Source of the DNA: Loxodes magnus
Taxonomy: Eukaryota > Ciliophora > Karyorelictea > Loxodida > Loxodidae
Direction: 5' to 3'
Length of the DNA stretch: 64,000 nucleotides
NCBI GenBank assembly: GCA_946699065.1
Contig: CAMPDV010000013.1
Location: forward strand, 558,001-622,000
A program made the translations under genes and the position numbers. Positions 1 through 12,100 of this stretch are shown here, in pieces (within the stretch, counting starts at the first letter, position 1; each line of letters begins with the position of its first letter). Below the pieces are notes generated by a model. That model did not search any database. It was not told the origin of the DNA and worked only from the letters and a program-made list of their open reading frames with translations.

Positions 1-1180
1 GGTTTAATGATTGATGCTAATTATCTTATTTATGCTTCGCTTAATGTAACTTCTTATCCTTCTCTCTTATTCCTTAATGCTAAGTTTATAAGCTCTTAGC
101 CTTTTATAAACACCCTTTATAGCATATCTTTTAATTGCATTTCATGATGTAGAGTTATTTTACACATGCTTTCACCTTTTTTGAAAGAAAGAAAGAAACT
201 CTAAAATTCCAAAATTTTCTTGCGTAGCTTGGCAGATAATATACGATCTCTTAGCATTATTAGATTGGAAATGCAAAAAAATATCACATTTCAAAAACCG
301 GTCTAGAAGCTCAACTTAAATCAAGGATTTAAGCTTAATCAATACATAGATAAGAAAGAAGCTTCAGCAAGTGAAGATATACCTAGTTTAGAAGTAATTT
401 ACTAGACTAATAAAAGACTTAAAAGCTACACTTTAAAAATGATTTGCTTTTAAATATAATTCCAGTTTTGGATCATTTAGACTACAAAGATTTTGGGATT
501 ATTAAATAATCTTATTTATAAAATAGAAACTAATTAGGAAACGTAGGCACTACTTTAGGTTAAGTTTGAGTTATATAAAAATCAAATAATTTTAAACTTA
601 GAAAGCTTAAACAAATCTATAACTAATTGTTGATCAATCTTCAGTAAATTAATGAGATTAACTAAATGCTTTAATTTTTATCCTTGAAAAGCTAAAAGAA
701 TTAGAACTTAGTTTCATATCTTTTAGGGTATAAATTACAATAAATAAGTTAGAAATTATCTAAATGCTTGTGCTTATGACACCTGTGGTAGTAGAATCTT
801 CAACTCTATAAGTAAATTGAAAACCTTTTTCATTACTTATCTAAATATATAATTAGACTTGAATCTGGAATTTCTCTATATTCTAATCCTTATTTTAGAT
901 CAGCTTTTATGAATCTAATTAAAAATCATCGTTATGCCTTTAATAAAAATGTTCAAATCTTAATCTAAAACAAATGAATCAGTTTTTTATAAAGGCTGTA
1001 TCTAACTAACAAACTTATCCTAGTCTGATAAATAAACAGATAGGTTAAAAAAGAGCAGTTCTATTTAAATAATGTATTAGAGAGTTTCATTTTTACTGCT
1101 ATTTCTTCATTAGATAATTCTAGATCTAACTTCATCATTTTATTACCCCATTCTATCCTTTTTTCCCTACTTATCTTCTA
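1..1180. other. Unresolved sequence, possible 5' part of the next gene
   Basis: No recognisable domain. With TAA/TAG/TGA read as sense codons there is no stop-based boundary. Short plus-strand stretches look coding: around 331-420 in one frame and 440-960 in another. They may be upstream exons of the gene annotated from 1181, joined by tiny introns I cannot place, with a possible start at the tandem ATG at 144. Treated as unresolved. Confidence 0.3.
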
Positions 1181-3356
1181 ATGCTAGCATATCAAATTAT
1201 CTCCCTTTTATTTCCTAGAAAATCCTTTAAGTTGATTGCATTATTATGCTACTGTTTAAACATAGCTATATCTTTTGTCGAATTAGTTATAATTTAGTAT
1301 TTGAATTAGCGTAAAAAACGAGTGCTTGAAGATAATGTGTATTAGAAAGTAAATATTTATGACTAATATATAAGGTTAAAGTAGCAAAGGGTAGTTAGTT
1401 ATCTCAATGAGAGAAACATTTATACTGATAATAAGGAATAGCATTATATCAAAAAGGGGCCTAAGAACATTAAAATTGGATAACAGTAATATACTCATCT
1501 TCAGCTTTATTTTTATGGTACCATTATAGCTAACTACCTTACATTATATACAGTTATAAACAAGGCTGATAATTTTTAAGGATACAACTACAAATCTTTA
1601 AAAATTCCTTTGGTTTATACTAAAACTGACGTTGGGTATAGTATTAGAGAAAACAGCTATTAACATGAAATAAGGTAGATTATAGAAAGAGGAGGAGAAG
1701 AAGAGTGTATATAAGGTTAGCAAGTAGTTAAGCAGATGATAGGATGTCTATTTATATTTACAGTCATTAAATTAAGAGTCAGAAGGCTAAATTAAATGAT
1801 TGCAGCATATTTGCATTTAAGCTTATTATTACTGTAATTAGAAAATGAAAGCAAGAGAATAAGTAAACTATTATGGCTAAGAGCCTCCAAATGCGGTCCT
1901 TACTAGTTTGAGTTCATTTAAAATTCAAAATAAATGCTAGAATACTGCTTTTAATTAGACCAAGCAGTCTCATTAGTAAGAATGAGACTAGTCATTGTAA
2001 AAGGCTTAACATTTTAACTCCCTTGAAAATTTGCTTGAATAAAGAAGGAAAATCAGTAAAAAGAATAAGTTTAGTCTATTGAAAAAATGAGGATACTCAA
2101 AAAGGGAATAATTAATTTTTGCTTAATCATCGCATCATAACAAATCATTTTCCTAATCCCAATTAGCTCAAAATCAAAATTAAACAGGAAAGAATAAGCT
2201 AAACTTTTCATTTGATTTTGACTAATTTTCATCTAATTCAGATTAAACTAAATTTATCAAATAATCTCTCTTTAAAACGCAAGAGGAAGGAAGAAGAAGC
2301 TTTGATTCTCATATGATGTAGAAGTTTTCTCAGAAGACTAAATAATCTTAAGATGCTTTTGAAATTTGATTTAATTAGCAAGGAAAAATGAAATAAAATC
2401 ATTAGCAAGAACTGAATTTAGATTCCAGTAGTAAAAAATTAAAAGCTTATAGGTAGATTTTCACCTAAGTTATCTAATTAAACAAGCAGTTTGGAAATAT
2501 TTTACAGAAAATAAAAAACGCATATGAGGATAAAATTAGCTCCCAGGAATAATAAATCTCATAACTAGCTACCAAAGAAGAAAGTCAGAGACTTTAGCAA
2601 TTATTACTTTTAGAAAAGGAGGAAAAGTAAGGTATTTTGAAGAAAGTGGAAAGACTAAATAACAAGTTATATAAACTTGAAATTGAACTAAAATAAAGCA
2701 ACTCAGAACACGAAAAAACAGTAGTAGCACTATAAAAGTTACAATAGGATTGTGAAAAGCAACAGAAAATTAATAAATAGAGAAATTTTAGGCTTAGCTC
2801 TCCTAAAAATTAGATATAAACAAAAGCAATAGAGGAAGTAAAAAATTTGAGTAGAGAGAATAAAAGGATATTGCAAAGGGTTAAAAGAGCAACTGAGAAA
2901 CTTTAATTTATGAATTCAAAATTATTGAAGCTTCAACATATTATTGACGTTTTGAAAGAATATGGAATTCCTGTTGACATTATCTATGAAAATTAGATAA
3001 GAGAAAATGTATAAGAGAACGTTAGTATCAGTAAATCTACTAAAAACTCAGGTGAAGATTTATCTAGTGAAGAAAGTCAAAATTTAGGTTCAATATAAAC
3101 AGATGAAATTCAAAGATAAACTGAATGATAGAAATCTAAAATAATTATTGCTAGGATAAAAAGTAAAAAGTCAGTATTGGAGCCTAAAGCCTAAAATATC
3201 AGAAAACGAATTAAATCTGAAGAATTCAATGACAATTCATTAACATCATCAGAATCAGACCAAGAATCAATGGTATATTTGTAAACCAGAGAAGAAATAG
3301 ATGAAAGCTCGTTTTTAGGAAATTCAAAAGAAATCTAGTCAAATGAAGTAAGTTGA
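1181..3356 (+). CDS. Unrecognised protein with an N-terminal membrane segment and a long C-terminal coiled coil
   Basis: Read with TAA/TAG=Q and TGA=W. The chosen ATG at 1181 gives a hydrophobic segment (about residues 14-38) followed by a charged domain. The frame then changes twice, and each change is repaired by a 14-nt GT-AG intron: 1707-1720 (GTATATAAGGTTAG) and 1763-1776 (GTCATTAAATTAAG). The second half is Gln/Lys/Glu-rich coiled coil, about 2400-2990. One stretch near 2430-2520 vaguely recalls the TSNAXIP1 N-terminal domain; this is a weak impression. The reading ends at three consecutive in-frame TGA codons (3354-3362), the first taken as stop. The start is uncertain because coding-like sequence continues upstream. 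No function is proposed. Confidence 0.5.
1707..1720 (+). other. Predicted 14-nt spliceosomal intron
   Basis: GTATATAAGGTTAG. Removing it moves the strong upstream coding frame into the strong downstream coding frame. Inferred from codon pattern and GT-AG ends only. Confidence 0.5.
1763..1776 (+). other. Predicted 14-nt spliceosomal intron
   Basis: GTCATTAAATTAAG. Second frame-restoring GT-AG element in the same gene, 42 nt after the first. Together the two shift the frame by 28 nt, matching the reading used to the triple TGA. Confidence 0.45.
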
Positions 3357-3758
3357 TGATGAGAATGATATAAGTAGCATTCCTATTATGTTAAATATCT
3401 ATTCCTTATTTTCAAAATGATAAAATGTTACTTAATTGAATCAATAATATTACTAACTTTCTATTATTACCTAGCTTTTCTATGGCATTTAAAACCTAAA
3501 ATGATATATAAGTTATAAAAATTTGCAGTTTAACTCTTATGTTTAAGGTTAAATTATAGAAACAAAGTTCTCAATACATTTAAAAATAGAAGGAAAGAGA
3601 CCTCACCAATTATCAAATAATTTAGCTATATTTATTAAAAAGGAAATAGATAGAGAAAGGAGTTAATAAATAGAGCGGGCAAAGAGAGTTGAAGAAAGGA
3701 GTAAATTATGGATATGTGTTTTGTAATAAATATATAAAGTTAAATTATTAGGAAGGTA
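3357..3758. other. Convergent intergenic spacer
   Basis: About 400 bp between the tail-to-tail genes ending at 3356 (+) and 3759 (-). AT-rich; I see no coding pattern or RNA gene in it. Confidence 0.5.
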
Positions 3759-4235
3759 TCACTCTTCATCTTTCATTTCAGCAATAGCTTTATTAATCAT
3801 TGCCTCACAAAATTCATCGAATAAGATCATTCCTCCTTAATCTGTGTCTATTTATCTGAACATCGCCTCAGCAGCTTAGTTGCTTAGGTTTAATCCAATT
3901 TCCTTAGCGCCAGCTTTAAATTCTGCAAGATCTATTCTTCTATCATTATCTACATCGACTTTATCAAAGTAATCCCAAAGTTTGTGGTAGATTGGTAAGT
4001 ATTCAAGGAATTTAGCGAATTCTAAGCGAGTTATAAGGCCTTCCATTTTTCCATAGGTATCAGCTTTTTTATAGGCACGCATGATGACAGGTTTAATATT
4101 ATATTACTCAAAGCATTTTTCTGTCTCTATCATTCTATCTAGCTCAGCTAGTGACATAATTCCATTTCCATTTGGATCATATGAAGTGAACATCTTAGAT
4201 CTCTATTCTTTAGTTTTTGGATAAGGAGATGACAT
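3759..4235 (-). CDS. EF-hand calcium-binding protein (calflagin/FCaBP-like), 158 aa
   Basis: Uninterrupted reading from ATG (4235-4233) to TGA (3761-3759), 158 residues, with TAA/TAG as Gln at several places. Three EF-hand loops are visible: a first with DPNGNG (about residue 21), a second with DVDNDRRIDLAEF (about 99) and a third, DTDQGGMILFDEF (about 137). The degenerate spacing and the residues around loop 2 resemble flagellar calcium-binding proteins such as calflagins. That family is cytosolic or cilium-associated, so a ciliary role is plausible but inferred. Only the N-terminal loop and the third look well formed; loop 2 has Arg-Arg where Gly is usual, so calcium affinity may vary. Its TGA is a clean stop directly after an acidic C-terminus. 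Confidence 0.88.
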
Positions 4236-4965
4236 TTTTATAATTTGAAACGACGTATATTGTTAAAAATGACCAGGATTAGATTAATTTCGTAAACCTA
4301 CATGATTAAATAAAAAAGCAAATCTAGCAGCTAAAAATCAATCGAAGCTATTAAACTTTACCATTCAAACATCCTCTTATACCCAGTTTCTAAAAGTCTG
4401 TCTAATCTTAATCTAAAATCATATTTTAAACGATATTTAGCTGTTTGATGTATAAACACCAGTTAAATTACTTCTAATATCTAAAAGAGGAAAACATTTG
4501 AATTCAAATTTTCAGGTTAAACTAGAATTAATAGTAGAACTTGTATAGAAGATAGCTAAGAAGGAATATAAACATTAAATTAAAAATCACATTTACAAAG
4601 CTTTAAATTCGTATCTTGTTAATAGCATAAAGGTAAAATAATAACTTACAACCATTTTTTAAACAGAGGAACTTAATAAATTTGTAATTAGCTTTAGCAA
4701 TTTTTACCAGTATATTAGAAAAGAACTTGGATTTTAAGCTGAAGATTAATTTATTAATTCTCTTTAGCAAAAAGTCATTTTATGAAGATTCTGATTTAAA
4801 TCAGATGCTTCATTTTATTTAAGTTTATTAATTCATACCTCCTTTCTCTTCTTGCTTCTTCCCTTCTTCTTTCTTACTATCAATTCTCAAAATATTTTTG
4901 CTCTTCCTCTATTATCTCTATTTACTTTTTCCAAAAAGACTGAAATTTATAAATAGCAATATATA
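4236..4965. other. Unresolved spacer between divergent genes
   Basis: Contains the upstream region of the EF-hand gene (-) and of the membrane gene (+). A Ser/Lys/Leu-rich plus-strand reading exists from an ATG near 4271, but its codon pattern is not better than the other frames, so no gene is called. Confidence 0.3.
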
Positions 4966-6094
4966 ATGAAAATGATATTGAATTTAGATTCATTTAACGA
5001 GTATGGATTATTCAAGTATATCATTATTTATTTATATAAGACTTATTCAGATCTAATGACACTATTAGCATAATATGAAATTACAGAAAAAAGAGTCTTT
5101 TTATTGTTTATTTCTTTAGGAATAAATTAAATGACTTTCTTTACTTTTTAACCAGTTTAAATTAGATATCATACGTTTAATTAAAATAAAGGGAAAAAGT
5201 GTTTTAATTATTGCTTATTACTCGTAATTATGCTTTTAATGAACTGTTGCTAGTTTATTCTCTCTTTATATATTTCTACTGATTTTATATATCACTCTCG
5301 TTAAACCTATAAAGAGTTTAAAAATGCATATTTACAAGTTAAAGATGCTCTTTCCTTTTAAAATATGACTAATACTTTTACTTTCCTAACACAAGTAATA
5401 ATCTTTAAGTTTGTTGACAAATTCTTCGAAAGACATTATAATCATTAAGCAAGCTTAGACCGATAGCCTCCTTTATTTATTTAGAAGTGATGTATATATC
5501 GAAGCTGACTTACTTGATTTAACTTAATTTTACATATATAGTTCAATGTTTAGAATATCTTATTCTTAAGGCTTTCTTCTAAAGCAGTTATTATTTATGT
5601 ATAAAGAAACTTCATAAATGAACTTCAATCACCTTCCTCTATTTTTCTTAAGCTGTTTATATATTTAATGGCGATTCAAATTAAAATGCTTTTATAAAGA
5701 TCAGTTAAACACTTTGCCTTGCTTTTTTCCTTTTTAAAGTTATAGGTATTGATTATACTGATTTTAATGGCTTTTAACTTAATTTTCGGTAATTTTCGAA
5801 AGCTTAAACTAAATGAGGGAAGATAATCTCTCACACTCCTAGTTGTACATATCTAAGCTTCCCCTTCTAAACAACTTGCTTTATTACTAATTTAAACCCT
5901 AAATTCTACCTAAAATCCTCCCTCTTCCATTTCGCTTATTCATACTCTACCATCTTCAAATGTCTTAATTAATTTTGATAAGCCTTAAATACTTCCTAAA
6001 GGCATAAAAGATTAAAAAAGCAGAGGGAAATTTGAATATAAATAACGGTAGTGATATAAAGTGGAAAGGGAAAAGTCTAACGATTTTTAATTGA
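4966..6094 (+). CDS. Probable multi-pass membrane protein, exon structure unresolved
   Basis: Two plus-strand frames carry coding-like sequence. From ATG 4966 one frame gives a charged start and hydrophobic segments to about 5470. A second frame, the one containing ATG 5003, is convincing from about 5490 to the tandem TGA-TGA at 6092-6097, with a basic C-terminal tail. The two frames differ by one position, so a short intron (length 1 mod 3) near 5400-5480 or a later start is needed, and I could not place it. The hydrophobic segments suggest several transmembrane helices. No family is recognised. It ends only 64 bp before the next start. Confidence 0.35.
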
Positions 6095-6158
6095 TGACAT
6101 ATTAAAATGAATTCAAATGAATTTTCGTTAAAATTGGCCTAATAAATTTTGCTTAATT

Positions 6159-9100
6159 ATGTCGTAAAACAAAAAACCTTTTAACAAAAAAAGTATCAAC
6201 AAAACCAAATAAAAGTAAAAGAAGGAAGTTACTGAAGAGGAGTCAGATGACTCAGACAGCTCTTCTTCTATTTCAATTTATGGCAAACAAGATAGAACAC
6301 CTAAAACGTTCTTGAGTCTGCCTGTCGCTAATAAGAATTAAATTTTGCTTGATTACTCCCGCTAGAAAAGAAAGAGGAAAAAAATTCCGATTAAGGAGCA
6401 AATTCTTATGAAACTGTAGAGATTTAATCTCAAAGCTTAGCAGCAGAAATCTAATGACCTTATGAAGAAAATGAAGTAGATTAGTGAAAAGGAAAATTAT
6501 ATAGAAAACAGAACGTTTGACTCTTCGTCGAGAACCACTAGGCAAAAAAATAAAAAAGACATGGAATCTGAAGGTTAAAGATATTCTATTATTATACCTC
6601 TTAGTAGCACATCTGTATAAAACTCTCTTCTGAGAGGAAGATTTTACACAGCTGGAGTGCTAAAAAAAATGCAATAGAAGTTCAACTAAAATCCAGAAGA
6701 GTTCAAGAAAAAGGAGTAATAGAGAAGACTCTAATAGCAGAAGGAAGTAGAAGATATAGATAAGGAGGATGCTACGTAAGATAGCTCTCTAGCTGGTGAT
6801 TTAGTGGTAAAGAAGTAAAAAAAAGATGATTCACAAGAAAGCTCTAAATAGTCTTAAAAAACCCAGTAAGAAAAAAAAAATTAGAAAGAATAGAGTGATC
6901 ATGAGTAGATTGACCAGGTTTATACTGTACAAGATTAGAGCGATTAGACATAAAGCGACCAAGTAAAGAATAATAAAACTTAAGGTAAATAAATCAAGCT
7001 TGGAGAAGTAAAAAATAAAAAAGAAGAGGAAGAAGAAGAAGAAAAAGAAGAAGAAGAGGAAGAGGAAGAAGATATCGAAAGTAAGAAGGTAAAGAATTAG
7101 AAAGCATAAAGTATGTAGAATAAGAACGATCGTAAATAGACTAAAAATATAAAAAAATCACATAAGTTTTATGAAAAAAAGCATCAAAAAAAATTGAAGA
7201 GAAGATAAAATCCATAAATTAAGAAAGAATAGAAAGAACTAAAAGATTTTGAGGTGAAAGAAAAAAAAATTTAATCTAGCAAGTTTCAATATACTGAATA
7301 AGATCCTGAAAGGGAAGAGTCGCAATTATCCAGAATAGACAGTTCAGATCAGATTGAGATAAAAAGCTCTAAAAAGAAAACGTAGAACATAGATGAATAA
7401 AATCTCTAGCAAGATGTAAAATAAAAACAAAACGAAGAAGAAGAGAAAAAAATCGAAATTTAGTAAACCCCAATAGAATCAGATTAACTCCAAAGCAATG
7501 AATAATCGGATAAAAATTAATCCCCAGCTAAAAAAAGAAGAGACTAGCCAAAGTCTTAAAAACGACCTAAATCAATCCTATAAACAAAAAGCGAAACTGA
7601 AACACCATAAGAATCCAAAAAAAAGACAAAAAAAGAAAAGAAACAAAAGAAAAACTAAAAGTAAAAAGTCCAGTAAATCAAAAATAGTGATCAGGTTTAA
7701 GAAGAAAGTCAGGAAAAACCTTAAAAAGAAAAGATAAGCATTGAAGAACCTATAGATACTACAAATCAAAATTAGGATGAAACACCTCAAATAATAATTG
7801 CTTAACTTATTTAAAATAAATCATAAACTCCTGTACAAGAAGAAATAAACAAGTAATAGCCAGAAGAAAAGGAGATATAATCTTCCATATTTTGATAGGT
7901 GCAATAAAGTAAAGAAAATAGCGATAGTTTTTCTAAGCAATATTAAGAGTTTCTATAAAAGGCTAATTCCTTTTCAAAAGAACAGCTTTCCTATCCTGAA
8001 AATTAGGAGCAAAAAACTAACTAACTTATCTATGAACCTTAAGATGAGGTTTAAAATTTAACTTAGACAAAGTTATAAGAAATCGTGCATGAAGAGCTTA
8101 TTTAAGAGAATTAAAATATGGAAATTGAAGAATCGAAATCAAAAGAGGGAGACAAAGAGAAAAATGATTACTAAGAATAAGAGGAAAGCCAGCTATTATA
8201 ATAAAAGAAGGAAGAAGATTAAAACTAGCTTCTATAATAGGAGAAGGAAGTAGATGATAAAAGGATATTACAATAGTAAAAGGAAGTAGAGGAAAATCAA
8301 ATATTAAAATAGTAACTTATATAATAGGAGAATGAATTAAAGGAAAGTCAGTCGTTACAATAGGAGAAGGAAGTAGAAGAAAGTCAGATATTAAAATAGT
8401 AACTTTAATAATAAGAAAAGGAAGTTGAGGAAAGTTACCTTTCACAGTAGGAGAAGGAAATAGATTAAAGCAAACTATTATAATAAGAAAAGGAAGGAAA
8501 GAAAAATCAGCTATTTGACCAAAAGGATGTCGAGGAAAGTTACCTTTCACAGTAGGAGAACGAATTAGATTAAAGCTAACTATTATAATAAGAAAAGGAT
8601 GTAGAGGAAAGTCAGCTATTATAATAGGAGAAGGAAGTAGAGGAAAGCTATCTATCAAAATAGGAAAAGGAAGTAGATTAAAGTTAACTACTATAATAAG
8701 AAAAAAAAGTATAGGAAAGTCAGCTATTGTAATAGTAAAAAGAAGTGGATTAAAATTAGCATCTATATTAAGAAAAAGAAGTGGATGAAAGTTAGCTATT
8801 ATAATAAGAGAAGGAAATAGATTAAAATTAACTATTATAATAAGAAAAGGAAATAGAGGAAAATAAGTTATAAAAATAGTAAAAGGAAGTAGAGGAAAGT
8901 TAGCTACTATAAGAACAAATGGAAACTGAGGAAAGTTAACTTTCACAATAGGAGAAGGAAATAGATTAAAGCAAACTATTACAATAAGAAAAGGAAGTAG
9001 AGGAAAGTTAGCTACTATAAGAATAAATGGAAACGGAGGAAAGTTAACTTTTACAATAGGAGAAGGAAATAGAGAAAAATAAGTTATAAAAATAGTAAAA

Positions 9101-12100
9101 GGAAGTCGAGAAAAGTTAGTTACTATAAGAATAAACGGAAACGGAGGAAAGTTAACTTTCACAATAGGAGAAGGAAATAGATTAAAGCAAACTATTACAA
9201 TAAGAAAAGGAAGTCGAGAAAAGTTAGCTACTATAAGAATAAATGGAAATTGAGGAAAGTTAACTTTCACAATAGGAGATGGAAATAGAGGAAAATAAGT
9301 TATAACAATAGTAAAAAGAAGTGGATTAAAATTAACATCTATATTAAGAAAAAGAAGTGGATGAAAGTTAGCTATTATAATAGGAGAAGGAAGTAGAAGA
9401 AAATAAGTTATAACAATAGTAAAAGGAAGCAGATTAAAACTAACTATTATAATAAGAAAAGGAATTAAGCGAAGGTCAGATATTTTAATAGGAGAAGGAA
9501 GTAGATTAAAACTAACTGCTGTATAAGGAAAGAGAAATCAAAGAAAGTTAAATATTATAATAGGATAATAAAATAGATGAGATTAAGCTTTTATAATAGG
9601 AGAAAGAATTAGATTAAAGCTAACTATTATAATAAGAAAAGGAAGTAGATGAGAGCTAGATTCTATAATAGGAGAAGGAAGTAGATTAAAGCAAACTATT
9701 ATAATAAGAAAAGGAAGGAAAGGAAAGTTAGTTATTATAAGAATAAATGGAAACTGAGGAAAGTTAACTTTCACAGTAGGAAAATGAAGCAGATTAAAGC
9801 AAACTATTATAATAAGAAAAAGAAGTAGAGGAAATTCAATTATTGTAATAAAAGGAAGGAAAGGAAAGTTAGCTACTATAAGAATAAATGGAAGTTGAGG
9901 AAAGTTAACTTTCACAGTAGGAGAAGGAAATAGATTAAAGCTAACTATTAAAATAAGAAAAGGAAATAGAAGAAAGTTAGCTATTATAATAGGAGAAAGA
10001 AGTTGATGAAAGTTACCTTTCACAATAAGAGAATGAAATAGATTAAAGCAAATTATTATTATAAGAAAAAAAAATAGATGTAAGTCAGCTATTGTAAGAG
10101 GAGAAAAAAGCAGAGGAAAGCTACCTTTCACAGTACGAAAAAGAAATAGATTAAAGCAAACTATTATAATAAGAAAAGGAAGGAGAAGAAATTTACCTTT
10201 CATAATAAGAGAAGGAAATAGATTAAAATTAACTATTATAATAAGAAAAGGAAGTAGAAAAAAGTTAGTTATTATAAGAATAAATGGAAGTAGAGGAAAG
10301 TAAATAATTACAATAGGAAAATGAAGTAGATTAAAGCTAACTATAATAATAATAAAAGGAAGTAGAGGAAAGTTAGTTATTATAAGAATAAACGGAAACG
10401 GAGGAAAGTTAACTTTCACAATAGGAGAAGGAAATAGATTAAAGCAAACTATTATAATAAGAAAAGGAAGTAGAGGAAAGTTAGCTACTATAAGAATAAA
10501 TGGAAACGGAGGAAAGTTAACTTTCACAATAGGAGAAGGAAATAGAGGAAAATAAGTTATAAAAATAGTAAAAGGAAGTAGAGGAAAGTTAGCTACTATA
10601 AGAACAAATGGAAACTGAGGAAAGTTAACTTTCACAATAGGAGAAGGAAATAGATTAAAGCAAACTATTACAATAAGAAAAGGAAGTCGAGAAAAGTTAG
10701 CTACTATAAGAATAAATGGAAACGGAGGAAAGTTAACTTTCCCAATAGGAGAATGAAATAGATTAAAGCGAATTATTATTATAAGAAAAGGAAATAGATG
10801 AAATTCGGCTATTATAATAGTAAAAAGAAGTGGATGAAAGTTTGCTATTATAATAGGAGAAGGAAGTAGAAGAAAATAAGTTATAACAATAGTAAAAAGA
10901 AGTGGATTAAAGCTAACTATTATAATAAGAAAAGGAATTAAGCGAAAGTCAATTATTTTAATAGGAGTAGGATGTAGAGGAAAATTAGTTATTGCAATAA
11001 TAAAAGGAAGCAGATTAAAGTTAGTTAATACAACAGGAAATGTAAGTAGATTAAAATTAACTTCAATATTAAGAAAAAAAAGTAGAGGAGAGTTAGCTAT
11101 TATAATAAGAGAAAGAAATAGAGGAAAGTCAATTATTACAAATGTAAAAAGAATTAGATTAAAGTTAGCTAATATAATAGGAAAAGGAAATAGAAGAAAG
11201 CCAACTTTTGCAATAAGAGAAGGAAAGAGAGAAAAATTAGCTATTATAATAGGAGAAGGAAGAAGATAAAAGCTATTTAATATAATAATAGATGGAAATA
11301 GAGGAATAAAAAGAAGTATAAGATGAATTAAAATTGCAGACTTAACTGATTTACTAGTACCCAATTCTATAGGTAGAAAACATTCAAGTTGAAAATATTT
11401 AATATTAATAAGGACTTTTAAGTGAAATCAAACCAAAGCAAGAGAGTAATATCGATGATAATCAAAATATCCAGTAAGAAGTTTAAGATCAAGAAATGGA
11501 ATTTTAACAAAGTGCAATAAACTAGATAAAAGAAATAATTTAAAAGGATTAAATACAGTAAAGTCTTTAAGAGGAGAAATAGTAAATAGGTCATAATCCA
11601 TAGATTGAATTATAATAAAAGCTAACACAAATAAAAGAAACTGATATAAGCCTTTTGCCTCCTTTATTACCTTAGATTATTAATCAAACTTAAGAATAGA
11701 AGATATAAGAGTAGAAATTAACATTACAGGAGCAAAACACTTCACTTACCATTCTAAGAAACTATTAGTTATCTGATAATTTTTCTAAATCTAAAAAGCA
11801 ACATAAAGGGAAACAAATCGAGTAAAAGTAGGTCACGCCAACTGAAAAACTCTTTGATATTAAGACAGAAAATGTGTAGAGTTAGTAATCAAAGCCAAAA
11901 AAATAAAAAAGATAGACTTAAAAATAAAAAAGTTAGAGCAAAGTAGAAAAAATGAATGAAGAAATAATCTAGCAAAACATTGTTGAGAATTTTACTAAGA
12001 ATATCCAGTTAGCTAATTGGAAGTCAAATTTTTATAGCTAAGAGTCTATTTCTATTGAAAAAAAGTAAGTAGTGGAAAAATAAGAATCAGCTCATACTAC

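Noticed and set aside
2430-2520. TSNAXIP1-like domain in the first gene
   Set aside because: Resemblance is limited to helix-forming and aromatic spacing; too weak to name the gene.
7498-7737. Lys-rich 79-codon plus-strand ORF and its minus-strand partner
   Set aside because: Out-of-frame reading inside the giant gene, whose own frame is continuous across this stretch.
8317-9270. Long minus-strand open frame of 317 codons, hydrophobic and repetitive
   Set aside because: Mirror image of the plus-strand 36-bp repeat, whose antisense lacks standard stops. The plus strand has PARP homology and the correct frame across the region.
9583-11364. Minus-strand open frame of 593 codons that looks like a multi-pass membrane protein
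   Set aside because: Same artefact: antisense of the repeat array. Hydrophobicity arises from Gln/Glu/Lys codons read backwards.
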